Shown: piece after piece, positions 1 to 9,630 of the stretch
Position numbering within the stretch: position 1 is the stretch's first letter
Layout of the letters: each line of letters opens with the position of its first letter
From: Bradyrhizobium erythrophlei
GTDB taxonomy: Bacteria > Pseudomonadota > Alphaproteobacteria > Rhizobiales > Xanthobacteraceae
NCBI RefSeq assembly: GCF_900129505.1
Contig: NZ_LT670818.1
Location: forward strand, 1,550,001-1,614,000
Length of the DNA: 64,000 bases
Direction: 5' to 3'
Position numbers and translations under genes: made by a program
The notes under the pieces: model-generated
Database searches by the model: none
What the model was told of the DNA's origin: nothing
Seen by the model: the letters and a program-made list of their open reading frames with translations, nothing else

Positions 1-1079
1 TGCTTGCGTTCCTGCTCGGCCGCGGCATGTCGCGGCCGCTGATCGCGATCACCGCGGTGATGAACCGCCTTTCGAGCGGCGACACCGACGTCACCATCCC
101 CGGCGCCGACCGCAAGGACGAACTCGGTACCATGGCAACGGCGGTGGATGTGTTCCGCCGCAACATGATCGAAACCAACACGATGCGCGACGCCCAGGAG
201 GCCACCAAACGGCAGGCCGAGACCGAGAAGAAAGCGTTGCAGCGCCAGATGGCCGACCGCTTCGAGGCCGACGTCAAGAGCGTCGTCGGCGCGGTCGCGA
301 AAGCGACGAAGGACATGCAGCGGGTGGCCGGCGAGATCACCTCCAGCGTCAACGGTACCTCCGAGCGGGCGACCGCGGCGGCGGCCGCCTCCGAAGAGGC
401 CTCGGCCAGCGTCTCGACGGTTGCCGCCGCCACCGAAGAGCTCGCCTCTTCCGTGGCCGAGATCGGCCGCCAGGTGACCCATTCCAGCGGGGTTGCCGAT
501 CAGGCCGTGGTCAAGGCCGGGCAAACCACCGAGATGGTCGCGGGCCTCACCGCCGCCGGCGAAAAAATCGGCGACGTGCTGCGGCTGATCGGCGCCATCG
601 CCAGCCAGACCAATCTGCTGGCGCTCAACGCCACCATCGAGGCGGCACGGGCCGGCGAGGCCGGCCGCGGCTTTGCCGTGGTCGCCTCCGAGGTCAAGGA
701 ACTCGCCAGCCAAACCGCGAAGGCGACCGAGGAAATCGCCGGCCAGGTCACCGCGATCCAGTCCGCCACCGGCAATTGCGTCATCGCGATCGGCGGCATC
801 AGCGACACCATCCGCGAGATCAGCGGCATCGCCACCACGATCGCGGCGGCCGTCGAGGAGCAGGATTCGGCGACCCGGGAGATTGCGCGCAGCGTGCAGC
901 AGGCTGCGGCCGGCACCAGCGAGGTCTCGCACAACGTCGCCGGCGCCAGCCAGGCCGCCCAGCAGTCGCGCACCCTCGCCGACAATGTGATGGTCGCGTC
1001 CGGCCAGCTCAGCCAGCATGCCGACGCGCTGTTCGAAAGCGTGGACACTTTCCTGGCCGGCCTGCGCGACGCCGCTTAA
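1..1079 (+). CDS. methyl-accepting chemotaxis protein, 3' part
   Basis: The reading frame is open from base 3, so the gene begins outside the window. The methionine at base 27 is internal: it follows the hydrophobic end of a membrane segment (LAFLLGRG). After it comes a HAMP linker (about residues 1-50 counted from base 27, with the DELGTM motif), then a long helical region and the conserved signalling tip around [18 protein letters not shown], where such receptors contact CheA and CheW. The family senses ligands through an N-terminal domain, which is missing here, so the stimulus is unknown. No che genes are nearby, so it is probably an orphan receptor. The alanine-rich helices on both sides of the tip are normal for the family. 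Confidence 0.95.
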   Translation, partial: LAFLLGRGMSRPLIAITAVMNRLSSGDTDVTIPGADRKDELGTMATAVDVFRRNMIETNTMRDAQEATKRQAETEKKALQRQMADRFEADVKSVVGAVAKATKDMQRVAGEITSSVNGTSERATAAAAASEEASASVSTVAAATEELASSVAEIGRQVTHSSGVADQAVVKAGQTTEMVAGLTAAGEKIGDVLRLIGAIASQTNLLALNATIEAARAGEAGRGFAVVASEVKELASQTAKATEEIAGQVTAIQSATGNCVIAIGGISDTIREISGIATTIAAAVEEQDSATREIARSVQQAAAGTSEVSHNVAGASQAAQQSRTLADNVMVASGQLSQHADALFESVDTFLAGLRDAA

Positions 1080-1319
1080 CGCACTCTTGCGTGAAAGCCC
1101 GTCCTGCTCGGGATACAGCTAGCATCTCCCTTAGCGTCTCGCACTCTGTTCGCGGAACCCGGGCGCGCCAGACCGCACGGAAACGATAGCCGCTCCGCGA
1201 CGAACGCGTGCGGCGGGTGACTTGCGGGCGCAGTCCTGTCGCAAAGCCGGTATCCATTTCGGCGGAAGACGCGCTAGGCTGCCCGCACGACAGCCTCAGG
1301 GGAATGTGCGGACCGCGCG

Positions 1320-1790
1320 ATGCCCAATCCGATCGGGAAAACCAGCGGCAAGCGCGCCGCAAGGCCGCGCGCGGACGTTTCCGATCCCGCCGTGGAAGCG
1401 GTTTTCAACGCCTATCCCGCGCCGCTGAAGGCAAAACTGAAGACGCTGCGCCGGCTGATCCTCGAGACCGCGAGGACCACGGAGGGCGTAGGCGCGCTGC
1501 AGGAAACCCTGAAATGGGGGCAGCCGAGTTATCTCACGCCCGAAACCAGGAGCGGCAGCACAATCCGGATTGACCAGGTGAAATCCGCCGCCGGTCAATA
1601 TGCGGTGTATTTCCACTGCCAGACCGGTCTGGTCGACAGCTTCCGCGAGCTGTACCCGACGAAACTGCGTTTCGGCGGCAACCGATGCATCCTCCTGGAC
1701 GTCAGGGATGAGCTGCCGCGAGCGGAACTCCGCCATTGCGTGGCGCTGGCGCTGACCTACCACCTCAACAAGCGCAAGGCCGCGCGGTAG
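1320..1790 (+). CDS. DUF1801 domain protein
   Basis: This 156-residue soluble protein has the DUF1801 (YdhG/CyaY-like) fold signature: an AVEAVFNAYPAPLKAKLKTL-like opening helix, the ETLKWGQPSYL segment and a late FGGNRCILLDV segment. The basic N-terminus (about 25 residues) is outside the domain. DUF1801 members are small cytoplasmic proteins, some linked to iron handling, but the biochemical role of this one is unknown. It stands alone between the chemotaxis receptor and the convergent PAS-GGDEF-EAL gene, whose stop lies 15 bases away. The start at 1320 is the first methionine giving the whole domain. Confidence 0.8.
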   Translation: MPNPIGKTSGKRAARPRADVSDPAVEAVFNAYPAPLKAKLKTLRRLILETARTTEGVGALQETLKWGQPSYLTPETRSGSTIRIDQVKSAAGQYAVYFHCQTGLVDSFRELYPTKLRFGGNRCILLDVRDELPRAELRHCVALALTYHLNKRKAAR

Positions 1791-1805
1791 ACAGCCGGCA
1801 AATCG

Positions 1806-4043
1806 TCATGCGACCAGCGCCGCGTCGCTGTCCATTTCCGGAGTCCCGTCGGAATCCGCGCCGCACTGCGCCTGCAACAGCCTGATGATCTCGACGTTGG
1901 GCCGCGCGCGGCTGAACAGGAAGCCCTGGCCCTCGTGACAGCCCTCCGCGCGCAGGCAGCTCAGCTCGGCTTCGGTCTCGACGCCCTCGGCGGTGATGGT
2001 GACACCGAGGCCTTTGCCGAGGCTGATGATCGAACGCACGATCGCCTGCGCGTCCCGGTTGGAGCCGAGATCGCGCACAAACGACTGGTCGATCTTGATC
2101 TTGTCGAACGGGAAGCTTCGCAAGTAACTCAGGCTGGAATAGCCGGTTCCGAAATCGTCCATCGAAATGCGCACGCCGAGCGCGCGCAGCGCGTGCAGGG
2201 TGGCGAGCACCTGACTGCTTTTTTCCAACAGCAGGGTCTCGGTGATTTCCAGCTCGAGACGCTTGGCCGGCAGCCCGGATTGCTTGAGCGCATCCATCAC
2301 GATCGACAGCAGATTGCCGGTCCGGAACTGCAGCGGCGACAGGTTGACCGCGACACGGACGTCGTCGGGCCACAGCGCCGCATCCATGCAGGAGCGGCGC
2401 AGCATCAACCCGCCGAGCCCGTTGATCAGCCCGGTCTCCTCGGCCACCGGAATGAATTCGGCCGGCGAGATCATGCCGCGCTCGGGATCCGGCCAGCGCA
2501 CCAGCGCCTCGAAGCCGGTGATGCGTCCGCTCGAAAGACAGATCAGCGGCTGATAATACGGCCGCAGCACGTCGTTCTGGATCGCGTCGCGCAGGTCGAG
2601 CTCGGTCTTGCGCCGGCTCTGCGCGCGCGCGTCCATTCCGGCCTCGAAGAAACTGAACGTGCCGCGCGAATCGTTCTTGGCGCGCGACAGCGCCATGTCG
2701 GCGCTCTTCAGAAGTTTTTCGGATTCGTCGCCGTCGCCCGGCGCCATCGCGATGCCGATGCTGGCGCCGATGACGACGGAATGGCCGTCGAGCAGATAGG
2801 GATCGGCGATCGCCTCCAGCAGCCGCTTGGCGAGGATCACGGCATCCTCGGGGCGTGCCAGCCCGCTCTGGACGATCGCGAATTCGTCGGAGTTGAGACG
2901 GGCCAGCGTATCTTCCTCGCGCAGCGTCGAGCGCAGGCGCTTGGCGACCCCGCGCAACAGCTTGTCGCCGATGCCGTGGCCCAGCGTGTCGTTGACCGCC
3001 TTGAAATTGTCCAGTCCGATCACCAGCACCGCGACCTTCTCGGCGCTGCGCCGCGTGTGCAGCAGGATCTCGTCCATGTGCTGGCGCAGCAGGTTGCGGT
3101 TCGGCAGTCCGGTCAAGCCATCGTGCTGGGCCATGAAGGCAAGCCGCGCCTCAGCGCGCTTGCGCTCGGTGATGTCCATCAGCGCCAGCAGCACCGCGGG
3201 CTGGTCGTTATAGACCAGATGGCGCGAATAGATCGCCAGATCGATCAGGGTGCCGTCGGCCCGCACGTGCTTCCAGGTGCGCGCCGTCAGTTCGTCGCTG
3301 GAAAGGTCGCCGGCCCAGGGCGGTTCGGATTCGAAAGCCTGAATGTTGCGGATGGTCAGCTTCTCGAACTCGGCGCGGCTGTAGCCGTAATGCTCGACCG
3401 CGGCGTCGTTGACGCCGAGGATGTGCTCGTCGTCCATCGCGCAAACGATCATGGGAACGGGATTGCTGTCGAACAACAGCCGGAACGAGGCTTCGCGCTG
3501 CTTCAACTCGGTGATGTCGACGCGCAGACCGATGACACCGCCATCCCCGGTCAGCCGCTCCTCGATCAGGATGACGCGGCCATCGCCGAGGATCTGCTCG
3601 TGCCGGTCGCCGGGGTGATAAAGCTTCTCGAGCCGTTCGGCGATCCATTCCTCTTCGCGACCGATCGCTTCGGGATAGTCGCCGCGCTCGACGCCGACGC
3701 GGATTGTGTCCTCGAGCCGCGCGCCCGGCTCGAACAGGTCCGAGCTGCGGTTGTAGATTTCGGCGTATTTCTTGTTCCAGAGGATGTAGCGTCCCTCGGC
3801 GTCGAGGAACACGATGCCCTGCGGCAGGATGTCGAACGCCTCGCGCAAGCGTTCGTGGGATTTCCGCGCTTCGGCGATCGCGGCTTCTGCTTCCGCGCGC
3901 TTGCGCACGATCTCGCCGATCTCGGCCGACACACGCCGGCTGCCGCTCAGAAGCTTCGGACTCGGTTTGGCGAGCCGACCGGCAATGCGGGTGATCGCCG
4001 CATGCTTCCGCTTCTTGACTACCTTCGGCCGGATTTTCGGCAT
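1806..4043 (-). CDS. PAS-PAS-GGDEF-EAL cyclic-di-GMP protein
   Basis: This 745-residue protein lacks an obvious membrane segment. The order is a basic N-terminus, a short helical linker, two PAS domains (about 65-180 and 185-300, the second followed by a PAC-like stretch), a GGDEF-type domain (about 305-470) and an EAL domain (about 485-730). The GGDEF signature is replaced by NSDEF (in LARLNSDEFAIV), so diguanylate cyclase activity is doubtful. The EAL domain looks complete: FEALVRW, NLSPLQF, ITETLLL, DDFGTGYSSL and AEGVET are all present, which predicts cyclic-di-GMP hydrolysis. In such proteins a degenerate GGDEF domain often binds GTP as a regulator. PAS ligands cannot be read from sequence. 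Confidence 0.93.
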   Translation of the reverse strand: MPKIRPKVVKKRKHAAITRIAGRLAKPSPKLLSGSRRVSAEIGEIVRKRAEAEAAIAEARKSHERLREAFDILPQGIVFLDAEGRYILWNKKYAEIYNRSSDLFEPGARLEDTIRVGVERGDYPEAIGREEEWIAERLEKLYHPGDRHEQILGDGRVILIEERLTGDGGVIGLRVDITELKQREASFRLLFDSNPVPMIVCAMDDEHILGVNDAAVEHYGYSRAEFEKLTIRNIQAFESEPPWAGDLSSDELTARTWKHVRADGTLIDLAIYSRHLVYNDQPAVLLALMDITERKRAEARLAFMAQHDGLTGLPNRNLLRQHMDEILLHTRRSAEKVAVLVIGLDNFKAVNDTLGHGIGDKLLRGVAKRLRSTLREEDTLARLNSDEFAIVQSGLARPEDAVILAKRLLEAIADPYLLDGHSVVIGASIGIAMAPGDGDESEKLLKSADMALSRAKNDSRGTFSFFEAGMDARAQSRRKTELDLRDAIQNDVLRPYYQPLICLSSGRITGFEALVRWPDPERGMISPAEFIPVAEETGLINGLGGLMLRRSCMDAALWPDDVRVAVNLSPLQFRTGNLLSIVMDALKQSGLPAKRLELEITETLLLEKSSQVLATLHALRALGVRISMDDFGTGYSSLSYLRSFPFDKIKIDQSFVRDLGSNRDAQAIVRSIISLGKGLGVTITAEGVETEAELSCLRAEGCHEGQGFLFSRARPNVEIIRLLQAQCGADSDGTPEMDSDAALVA

Positions 4044-4656
4044 TGATTGCGCCCCACTCGCTTTCCGCGGGTCTGTTTTCCGATAAGTGTCTGAAAAAAT
4101 GGTATCTCTTGCTCGCGCCGCGAGTCGATCGCACGGCTCCGCCAGGGCCCGTCGAGGTCAGGTTGCCTGTTTAAGTGGCGAAGATCCCGGGGGGACGGCG
4201 CGCACGGTGGCCACCGCACCCCGATACCAATGAGATCAAGGCAACGATTTGCGCAAAATCCACCTTCGGTATGCAGGAATTCTCGATCGCGCGGAGATTG
4301 CGTCATGCGTTCGCGTAATCCGGCAGCGAACGCCCGAAATATTGCCAATGATGGACAGGGTTATCGAACCGTTAAAGACGGCGGCCCTGTTGGCCTAATT
4401 CGATATCGGTCCGCGTCTGGCGCGATCCGTTGCGCTCGACCAGCGCGAACAGCGCGGTGACATCCGAGAGCGTGGCCGCACGCGGCCATGCGAGGCCCGT
4501 CCGCCGGGCGGCGACAACCCCGAGGTGCCGTGGTTGGCCGCTTGTATCCTCTCGGGTGCCCACGGCAGAACAACGCGGGATCAAGCAATCGCGATTGGCG
4601 CGCCGTCTTCGCGACTGCCGAATCCGTGCTACGCTTGCAGCCTAAAGAGTGATCCG
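4044..4656. other. 613-base intergenic region
   Basis: This lies between the divergent PAS-GGDEF-EAL gene and mepA. It should hold both promoters, but I see no clear promoter pair, repeat or conserved small gene. The reading frame of mepA stays open upstream to about 4525 without a credible signal peptide, so that extension is not taken as coding. Confidence 0.5.
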
Positions 4657-5604
4657 ATGAAGTCCCGCCTGATCTTCAGCCCGCTCCCGATCCTTGCCGC
4701 TATTGTCACTGCCACCTTCGCGCTGGCGCAGGACAAGGGCAGCGTCAGCCCGAAGTCGCTGCCGCCGCTGGCCAATCCCAACGATCCCAAACTGGGCGCC
4801 AAGGAATTGTTCGGCCGCAAGGTGCTGCCGGCGGCGATGCCGACGCGCGTGATCGGCTTCTATGCCAAGGGCTGTATCGCGGGCGCAGAGCCGCTGCCGA
4901 TCACGGGCGACACCTGGCAGGTGATGCGGCTGTCGCGCAACCGCAACTGGGCGCATCCCGACATGGTCGAGCTGTTGGAACGACTGTCGATCAAAGCGCA
5001 CAAGGATGCCGGCTGGCCGGGGATCCTGGTCGGCGACATGTCGCAGCCGCGCGGCGGTCCGATGATTACCGGGCACGCCAGCCATCAGGTCGGACTGGAC
5101 GCCGATGTCTGGCTGACGCCGATGCCGGACCACGTGTTGTCGCGCGAGGAGCGCGAGGAAACGTCCGCGGTCATGATGGTGCGTCCTGACCGGCTCGACG
5201 TCGACCCGCACGTCTTCACACCGGGCCATCTCGCGGTCATCCGCGACGCCGCGCTGGAGCCGACCGTGCAACGCATTTTCGTCAACGCCGCAATCAAGAA
5301 GGCGCTGTGCCGCGAAGCCAGGGGCGACCGCAGCTGGCTCTCCAAAATCCGGCCGATGTACGGCCACGACTATCACTTCCATATCCGCATCAAATGCCCG
5401 CCCGGCAGCACCGAATGCGAGAGCCAGCCGGAACCCGCGGAAAGCGAGGGCTGCGGCGCCGGCGACCTGGCTTACTGGTTCAAGGATTCGGTCATCCATC
5501 CCAAGCCGCCGAAGCAGCCGCCGAAGCCGAGGCCGCCGATGACACTGGCACAAATGCCCGCCGCCTGCCGCCAGGTTTTGGCAGCGCCGGACGCGAAGCA
5601 ATAG
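4657..5604 (+). CDS. mepA: penicillin-insensitive murein endopeptidase
   Basis: MepA is a periplasmic zinc LAS-family endopeptidase that cuts D-alanyl-meso-diaminopimelyl cross-links in peptidoglycan. The chosen ATG gives 315 residues with a clear signal peptide (MKSRLIFSPLPILAAIVTAT, cut after LAQ). Metal-site motifs are GHASHQVGLDADVW (near residue 139) and YGHDYHFHIR (near residue 238), with the expected His and Asp ligands. Paired cysteines in the C-terminal half match the disulfides known in the family. The proline- and lysine-rich tail before the final AACRQVL segment is usual in rhizobial homologues. The gene seems monocistronic. Confidence 0.93.
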   Translation: MKSRLIFSPLPILAAIVTATFALAQDKGSVSPKSLPPLANPNDPKLGAKELFGRKVLPAAMPTRVIGFYAKGCIAGAEPLPITGDTWQVMRLSRNRNWAHPDMVELLERLSIKAHKDAGWPGILVGDMSQPRGGPMITGHASHQVGLDADVWLTPMPDHVLSREEREETSAVMMVRPDRLDVDPHVFTPGHLAVIRDAALEPTVQRIFVNAAIKKALCREARGDRSWLSKIRPMYGHDYHFHIRIKCPPGSTECESQPEPAESEGCGAGDLAYWFKDSVIHPKPPKQPPKPRPPMTLAQMPAACRQVLAAPDAKQ

Positions 5605-5776
5605 GAAGCAATAGAAAGCCGGATTTTCATTCGGCCCGGGAATGCGCTAGGATGGAAACCTCTCGCGCCGTAAGCGCGGGCGACATTTTTGGGGACGGCG
5701 GTCCAGATCTGCATTTCACCATCTGTCAGCCGGTGCGTGGCGTTGCCACGCGCGGCTTAACGCTGTAAGGACCGCT

Positions 5777-5986
5777 ATGCGCATCAGTGCACGCAACCAG
5801 ATCAAAGGCACCGTCGTCGAGGTGAAGAAGGGCGCCACCACGTCCCATGTCCGCGTCGATATCGGAGGCGGCCAGATCTTGACCTCCTCGATCACCAATG
5901 AGGCGGTCGATGAACTGGGCATCAAGGCCAAGAGCGCGGTCACCGTGATCGTGAAGGCCTCCGACATGATTATTGGGGTGGACTGA
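5777..5986 (+). CDS. stand-alone TOBE/Mop molybdate-binding protein
   Basis: This 69-residue protein is a single TOBE (Mop) domain: it opens with the typical ISARNQIKGTVVEVKKG and has the SSITNEAV turn and a VIVKASDMIIGVD end. Molbindins of this size oligomerise and hold molybdate in the cytoplasm, acting as storage or as an intracellular sensor. It lies about 700 bases upstream of modA on the same strand, and the ModC here has no TOBE domain of its own, so the Mop protein could supply that function in trans (inference). Start at the ATG at 5777. Confidence 0.88.
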   Translation: MRISARNQIKGTVVEVKKGATTSHVRVDIGGGQILTSSITNEAVDELGIKAKSAVTVIVKASDMIIGVD

Positions 5987-5988
5987 CC

Positions 5989-6495
5989 ATGCGCACGCCT
6001 CTTCTGATCGCCTTGATGCTGCTCGGAACCGCGCCCGCGTGGGCGGCGGAAGAGCCGAGCGGCTGCGACAAGTTCAAGTGGAACATCGACCGGGAGAGGG
6101 CGGCGCTGATCGCGCCGGATCGGGTCAACCTGGCGTCGGGCGGCGACCTCGCTGCCGTGCCGTCAACGGGGATGACGATCGCTCTGCGCACACCCAGCGA
6201 GGCAAAACTGCCCTCGCCGCCCGAACGGGCGCCGAAGGACGGCACCTTCGCCGGCTTCGCCAATATCAAGGCTGCGCCGAAAGCAGGCCTCTATACGGTC
6301 AGCCTGTCGGCCGGCGGCTGGGTCGACGTGATCCAGGACGGTCATTTTCTCAAGCCAAAGGCCTTCAGCGGCGCCACCGACTGCGACGGTATCCGCAAGA
6401 CCATGAAATACGAGATTTCGGCCGCTCCCTTCGTGCTGCAGGTCAGCGGCACGAAAGAGAATTCGGTATCGATCGCGATCCTGCCTTCCGATTAG
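5989..6495 (+). CDS. periplasmic protein of unknown function
   Basis: The 168-residue product has a classical signal peptide (MRTPLLIALMLLGTAPAWA, cut after AWA). The mature part contains two cysteines far apart (CDKF near the start, TDCDGI near the end) that could form a disulfide, and looks like a compact beta-rich domain (GLYTVSLSAGGWVDVIQDGH). I do not recognise a named family with catalytic motifs. It starts two bases after the Mop gene and 175 bases before modA, so it may be co-transcribed with the Mop gene and might take part in molybdate uptake, but that rests on location alone. Confidence 0.75.
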   Translation: MRTPLLIALMLLGTAPAWAAEEPSGCDKFKWNIDRERAALIAPDRVNLASGGDLAAVPSTGMTIALRTPSEAKLPSPPERAPKDGTFAGFANIKAAPKAGLYTVSLSAGGWVDVIQDGHFLKPKAFSGATDCDGIRKTMKYEISAAPFVLQVSGTKENSVSIAILPSD

Positions 6496-6670
6496 GGGCC
6501 TTTAACCCGAAAGCTCGGACTGCTATTGTTTTTGCGCTGCGATATCCCGGTCGGCCGTAAGTCGCCGGGAGCAGCGGAACGGCGCTTCCGCCTGTCGCAG
6601 TCGAACTTCAACCAACGCCTGATTTGCGCGCGCGAACGAGTGCGTCTGCGAACACGTACGGAGCGCCACC

Positions 6671-7456
6671 ATGTATCGCCTTGCCGGAATTTTTGCCGCC
6701 TTTGTCATCGTGAGCGGATCGGCCCTGTCGCCCGCCCAGGCCCAGGACAAGAGCCTTACGGTGTTCGCCGCGGCTTCGATGAAGAACGCGCTCGACGACG
6801 TCGACACCGCCTTCACCGCGAAGACGGGCGTCAAGATCGCCGCCAGCTATGCCGCGAGTTCGACGCTCGCAAAACAGATCGAGCAGGGCGCGCCGGCGGA
6901 TATCTTTCTGTCCGCCGACACCGACTGGATGGACTATGCGACCGGCAAGAAAGACATCAACGAGCCGACACGGGTCAATCTGCTCGGCAACAGCATCGTG
7001 CTGATCGCGCCGAAGGATTCCAAGGTCGACAATGTGGCGATCGGGCCAGGCTTCGACCTGGCCAAACTTGCCGGCGACGGCAAGATCGCCACCGGCGACG
7101 TCAAGGCCGTTCCGGTCGGCAAATACGCCAAGGCGGCACTGGAGAAACTCGGTGCGTGGCAGGCAGCCGAGCCGAAATTCGCGATGGCCGACAGCGTGCG
7201 CGCTGCGCTGACGCTGGTGGCGCGCGGCGAGGCTGCGCTCGGCATCGTCTATTCGACCGACGCCAAGGTCGAACCGGGCGTCAAGATCGTCGGTACTTTC
7301 CCGGCGGATTCCCATCCCGCCATCATCTACCCCGTCGCGGCGACAACGGCCGCGAAGGCTGAAGCCGCCGGGTATCTCGCCTATCTGCGCTCGTCCGCGG
7401 CCAAGGCGGTGTTCGAGAAATACGGGTTCAGTTTCCTGATCCGTCCCACTTCCTGA
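6671..7456 (+). CDS. modA: molybdate ABC transporter substrate-binding protein
   Basis: ModA is the periplasmic receptor for molybdate (and tungstate). The 261-residue product has a signal peptide ending AQAQ, then the family hallmarks LTVFAAASMKNALDDV, SYAASSTLAKQIEQGAPADIF and SADTDWMDY. The serines in the AASM and AASS segments match known oxyanion contacts. The C-terminal lobe ends with the usual FEKYGFSF. The modB start follows two bases after its stop, so modABC form an operon. No ModE gene or clear ModE operator was found nearby. Confidence 0.96.
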   Translation: MYRLAGIFAAFVIVSGSALSPAQAQDKSLTVFAAASMKNALDDVDTAFTAKTGVKIAASYAASSTLAKQIEQGAPADIFLSADTDWMDYATGKKDINEPTRVNLLGNSIVLIAPKDSKVDNVAIGPGFDLAKLAGDGKIATGDVKAVPVGKYAKAALEKLGAWQAAEPKFAMADSVRAALTLVARGEAALGIVYSTDAKVEPGVKIVGTFPADSHPAIIYPVAATTAAKAEAAGYLAYLRSSAAKAVFEKYGFSFLIRPTS

Positions 7457-7458
7457 CC

Positions 7459-8157
7459 TTGGTGTTCGAAATCTCACCAACGGAATGGACGGCGATCCAG
7501 CTTTCGCTGCGGGTCGCCACGGTGGCGACACTGGTGGCGACGCCGCTCGGGATCGCCGTGGCGTGGCTGTTGGCGCGGCGCGATTTCTGGGGCAAGGCGG
7601 TGCTCGATGCGCTGATCTATTTGCCGCTGGTGCTGCCTCCGGTCGTCACCGGCTATCTTCTGCTGCTGACGTTCGGGCGCCGCGGCCTGGTCGGCGCCTG
7701 GCTCGCCGACCATCTCGGCATCGTGCTGGCATTTCGCTGGACCGGCGCCGCGCTGGCCTGCGGCGTGATGTCGTTTCCGCTGCTGGTGCGGCCGATCCGG
7801 CTGTCGATCGAGGCGGTCGACCGGCGGCTGGAACAGGCGGCGGAAACGCTGGGGGCTGCGCCGTGGTGGGTGTTCCTGACCATCACCCTGCCGCTGGCGC
7901 TGCCGGGCGTGCTGGCCGGCATGGTGCTCGGCTTTGCCAAGGCGATCGGCGAATTCGGCGCGACCATTACCTTCGTGTCGAACATTCCCGGCGAGACCCA
8001 GACCATTTCCTCGGCCATCTATTCGCTGATCCAGACCCCGGATGGCGATAGCGCGGCGCTGCGGCTGGTGGTGGTTTCGGTTCTGATTGCGCTGGCAGCG
8101 CTGGTCGCCTCCGAAATGCTCGCGCGGCGCGCCACAAAGCGCCTGCACGGGAATTGA
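7459..8157 (+). CDS. modB: molybdate ABC transporter permease
   Basis: ModB is the inner-membrane channel. The 232-residue product has about five membrane segments and the EAA loop that docks on ModC ([15 protein letters not shown], followed by [12 protein letters not shown] and the GEFGAT motif typical of ModB and CysTW-type permeases). The start codon is TTG at 7459 or GTG at 7462. Both are non-standard but sit right after modA, and no later ATG leaves a full first membrane segment. Confidence 0.95.
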   Translation: MVFEISPTEWTAIQLSLRVATVATLVATPLGIAVAWLLARRDFWGKAVLDALIYLPLVLPPVVTGYLLLLTFGRRGLVGAWLADHLGIVLAFRWTGAALACGVMSFPLLVRPIRLSIEAVDRRLEQAAETLGAAPWWVFLTITLPLALPGVLAGMVLGFAKAIGEFGATITFVSNIPGETQTISSAIYSLIQTPDGDSAALRLVVVSVLIALAALVASEMLARRATKRLHGN

Positions 8158-8159
8158 TC

Positions 8160-8834
8160 ATGCTGCGCGTCGACGTCGTCAAACAGCTCGGCGAATTCTC
8201 GATCGAAGCGAGTTTCAGCAGCGAGGGGCGCGTCACGGGCCTGTTCGGGGCCTCCGGCGCTGGCAAGACCTCGCTGATCAACATGATCGCGGGCCTGCTG
8301 CGGCCCGATCGCGGCATCATCGCGCTTGACGGTGAGACACTGGACGAAAGCGCGGCCCACATCCACATCCCGGCCCATCGCCGGCGCATCGGTTACGTGT
8401 TCCAGGACGCCCGGCTGTTTCCGCATCTCGATGTGCGGCAAAATCTCGACTACGGCCGGCGCATGAACCGGCTTGCCGATGATCCCGCGCAGCGCAAGCG
8501 CGTCGTCGAGCTGCTCGATATCGGCGGGCTGCTGGATCGACGGCCCGGCCGATTGTCCGGCGGCGAGCGCCAGCGGGTCGCGTTTGGACGGGCGCTGTTG
8601 TCAAAGCCGCGATTGCTGCTGCTGGATGAGCCGCTGGGATCGCTGGACGAGGGCCGCAAGGTCGAGATCCTGCCTTATCTGATACGGCTGCGCGACGAGG
8701 CCCGGATTCCCATGGTGTATGTCAGTCACGACGTCGCCGAACTGCGCCAGCTGGCGACGCAGATCGTGATGCTCCGGCGGGGCCGCATCACCGCCTTCGG
8801 CGGCGTCAAGGTGCTGCCGGGGGCGCCAGCTTGA
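8160..8834 (+). CDS. modC: molybdate ABC transporter ATPase, altered C-terminus
   Basis: ModC hydrolyses ATP to drive molybdate import. Motifs are complete: Walker [11 protein letters not shown]-loop FQDARLFPH, signature LSGGERQRV, Walker [13 protein letters not shown] and the switch His in VSHD. At about 224 residues it lacks the C-terminal TOBE domain of classical ModC (roughly 350 residues). The last codons (LPGAPA, stop at 8832-8834) lie just past a 28-base stretch (8794-8821) that is repeated exactly at 13006-13033. There the same frame continues for about 20 further codons, so the present end of this protein is probably a junction product. The ATG at 8160 is preferred; a TTG at 8154 would overlap modB. 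Confidence 0.93.
   Translation: MLRVDVVKQLGEFSIEASFSSEGRVTGLFGASGAGKTSLINMIAGLLRPDRGIIALDGETLDESAAHIHIPAHRRRIGYVFQDARLFPHLDVRQNLDYGRRMNRLADDPAQRKRVVELLDIGGLLDRRPGRLSGGERQRVAFGRALLSKPRLLLLDEPLGSLDEGRKVEILPYLIRLRDEARIPMVYVSHDVAELRQLATQIVMLRRGRITAFGGVKVLPGAPA
8794..8821 (+). repeat. 28-base direct repeat, copy in modC
   Basis: This stretch of the modC coding sequence (peptide FGGVKVLPG) recurs base for base at 13006-13033. The two copies bound the five-gene segment between them. Sequence identity stops abruptly on both sides. Confidence 0.95.
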
Positions 8835-9044
8835 GCGTGTGAGGCGGAATACAAGCACCCTCGCGAGATTCGCAACGTTCCCTTCAAAAGAGCGCGAGCG
8901 AGCGGGTTAGTTCTGGTTCCAGAACCGCCGCGCTCTTGCCTTTGCGGCAGGCGCAAATTACAGAAAGTCTCAGGGGAAAGGCAGTCACCCCTCGAGACCA
9001 CGGTCCAAGCACTGCGCAACACTCGACGCGTCGAGGATTTGCGC

Positions 9045-9554
9045 ATGAACCGGACCAGGCACTCCATTTCCATACCCGACCATTGCGGTTGCTCACGATC
9101 GGTTGCGGCTGAGCCGCTACACTCGATCGATGACGTCCACGCCAGGCCTGCGCGCTCACTGACGCGCGCGCGTAGGCTATGCGTCGCCGCGTTGATGTTC
9201 GCGTTCGTACCTCCCGCTCACGCGGCCGATCGCTTCACCAAGCTGTCCGGCGCGCAAATCGCGGCAACGCTCGGCGGCAGGCAATTCACCGAAGAGGTGC
9301 GGCGCGACATCTATCAGAAGGATGGCACCCTTCGACGCTACGAGATGGGCCGCGCTCGTCTCGGTACCTGGCGCATCCGAGGCAGCGAGATATGCATCGA
9401 TTTCGGCAATGATGGCGACACCAACTGTTTTGAAATCTGGCTTCAAGGCAACAATGTTGTCATGCAGCGGGACGCCGAAGACAACTACCCGGAAAAAGGA
9501 ATCCTCGAAAAGCCCACTGACGCCACACCGGCTGTCGCGGGTGCGCAGCCATGA
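9045..9554 (+). CDS. small exported protein of unknown function
   Basis: The product has about 169 residues. A hydrophobic stretch (LCVAALMFAFVPPAHA) looks like a signal peptide cut after AHA, but it lies some 45-50 residues from the first ATG, so the true start may be later at an unusual codon, or the N-terminus may be abnormal. The mature part (about 110 residues) has a compact pattern: LSGAQIAATLGGRQF, then GTWRIRGSEICIDFG and NCFEIWLQGNNVVM, with two cysteines likely paired. It resembles small periplasmic proteins found near stress or efflux genes in rhizobia, with no known function. It lies about 75 bases before the DUF1259 gene and may be co-transcribed with it. Confidence 0.65.
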   Translation: MNRTRHSISIPDHCGCSRSVAAEPLHSIDDVHARPARSLTRARRLCVAALMFAFVPPAHAADRFTKLSGAQIAATLGGRQFTEEVRRDIYQKDGTLRRYEMGRARLGTWRIRGSEICIDFGNDGDTNCFEIWLQGNNVVMQRDAEDNYPEKGILEKPTDATPAVAGAQP

Positions 9555-9630
9555 AGGCGCGGGCTCAAAGGCAGGGGGAGCCGCTCGACGGAAATCGTGA
9601 ATTGGGGGCAATAGCAAAGAGGAGTTGAAC

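Noticed and set aside
1935..4046. 703-codon plus-strand open frame opposite the PAS-GGDEF-EAL gene
   Set aside because: It is the antisense shadow of a gene with clear domains, and its product is rich in Arg, His, Asp and Gln, as expected from GC-rich antisense frames.
6496..6670. ModE operator or molybdenum-cofactor riboswitch before modA
   Set aside because: I found no convincing inverted repeat of the ModE type and no riboswitch-like fold.
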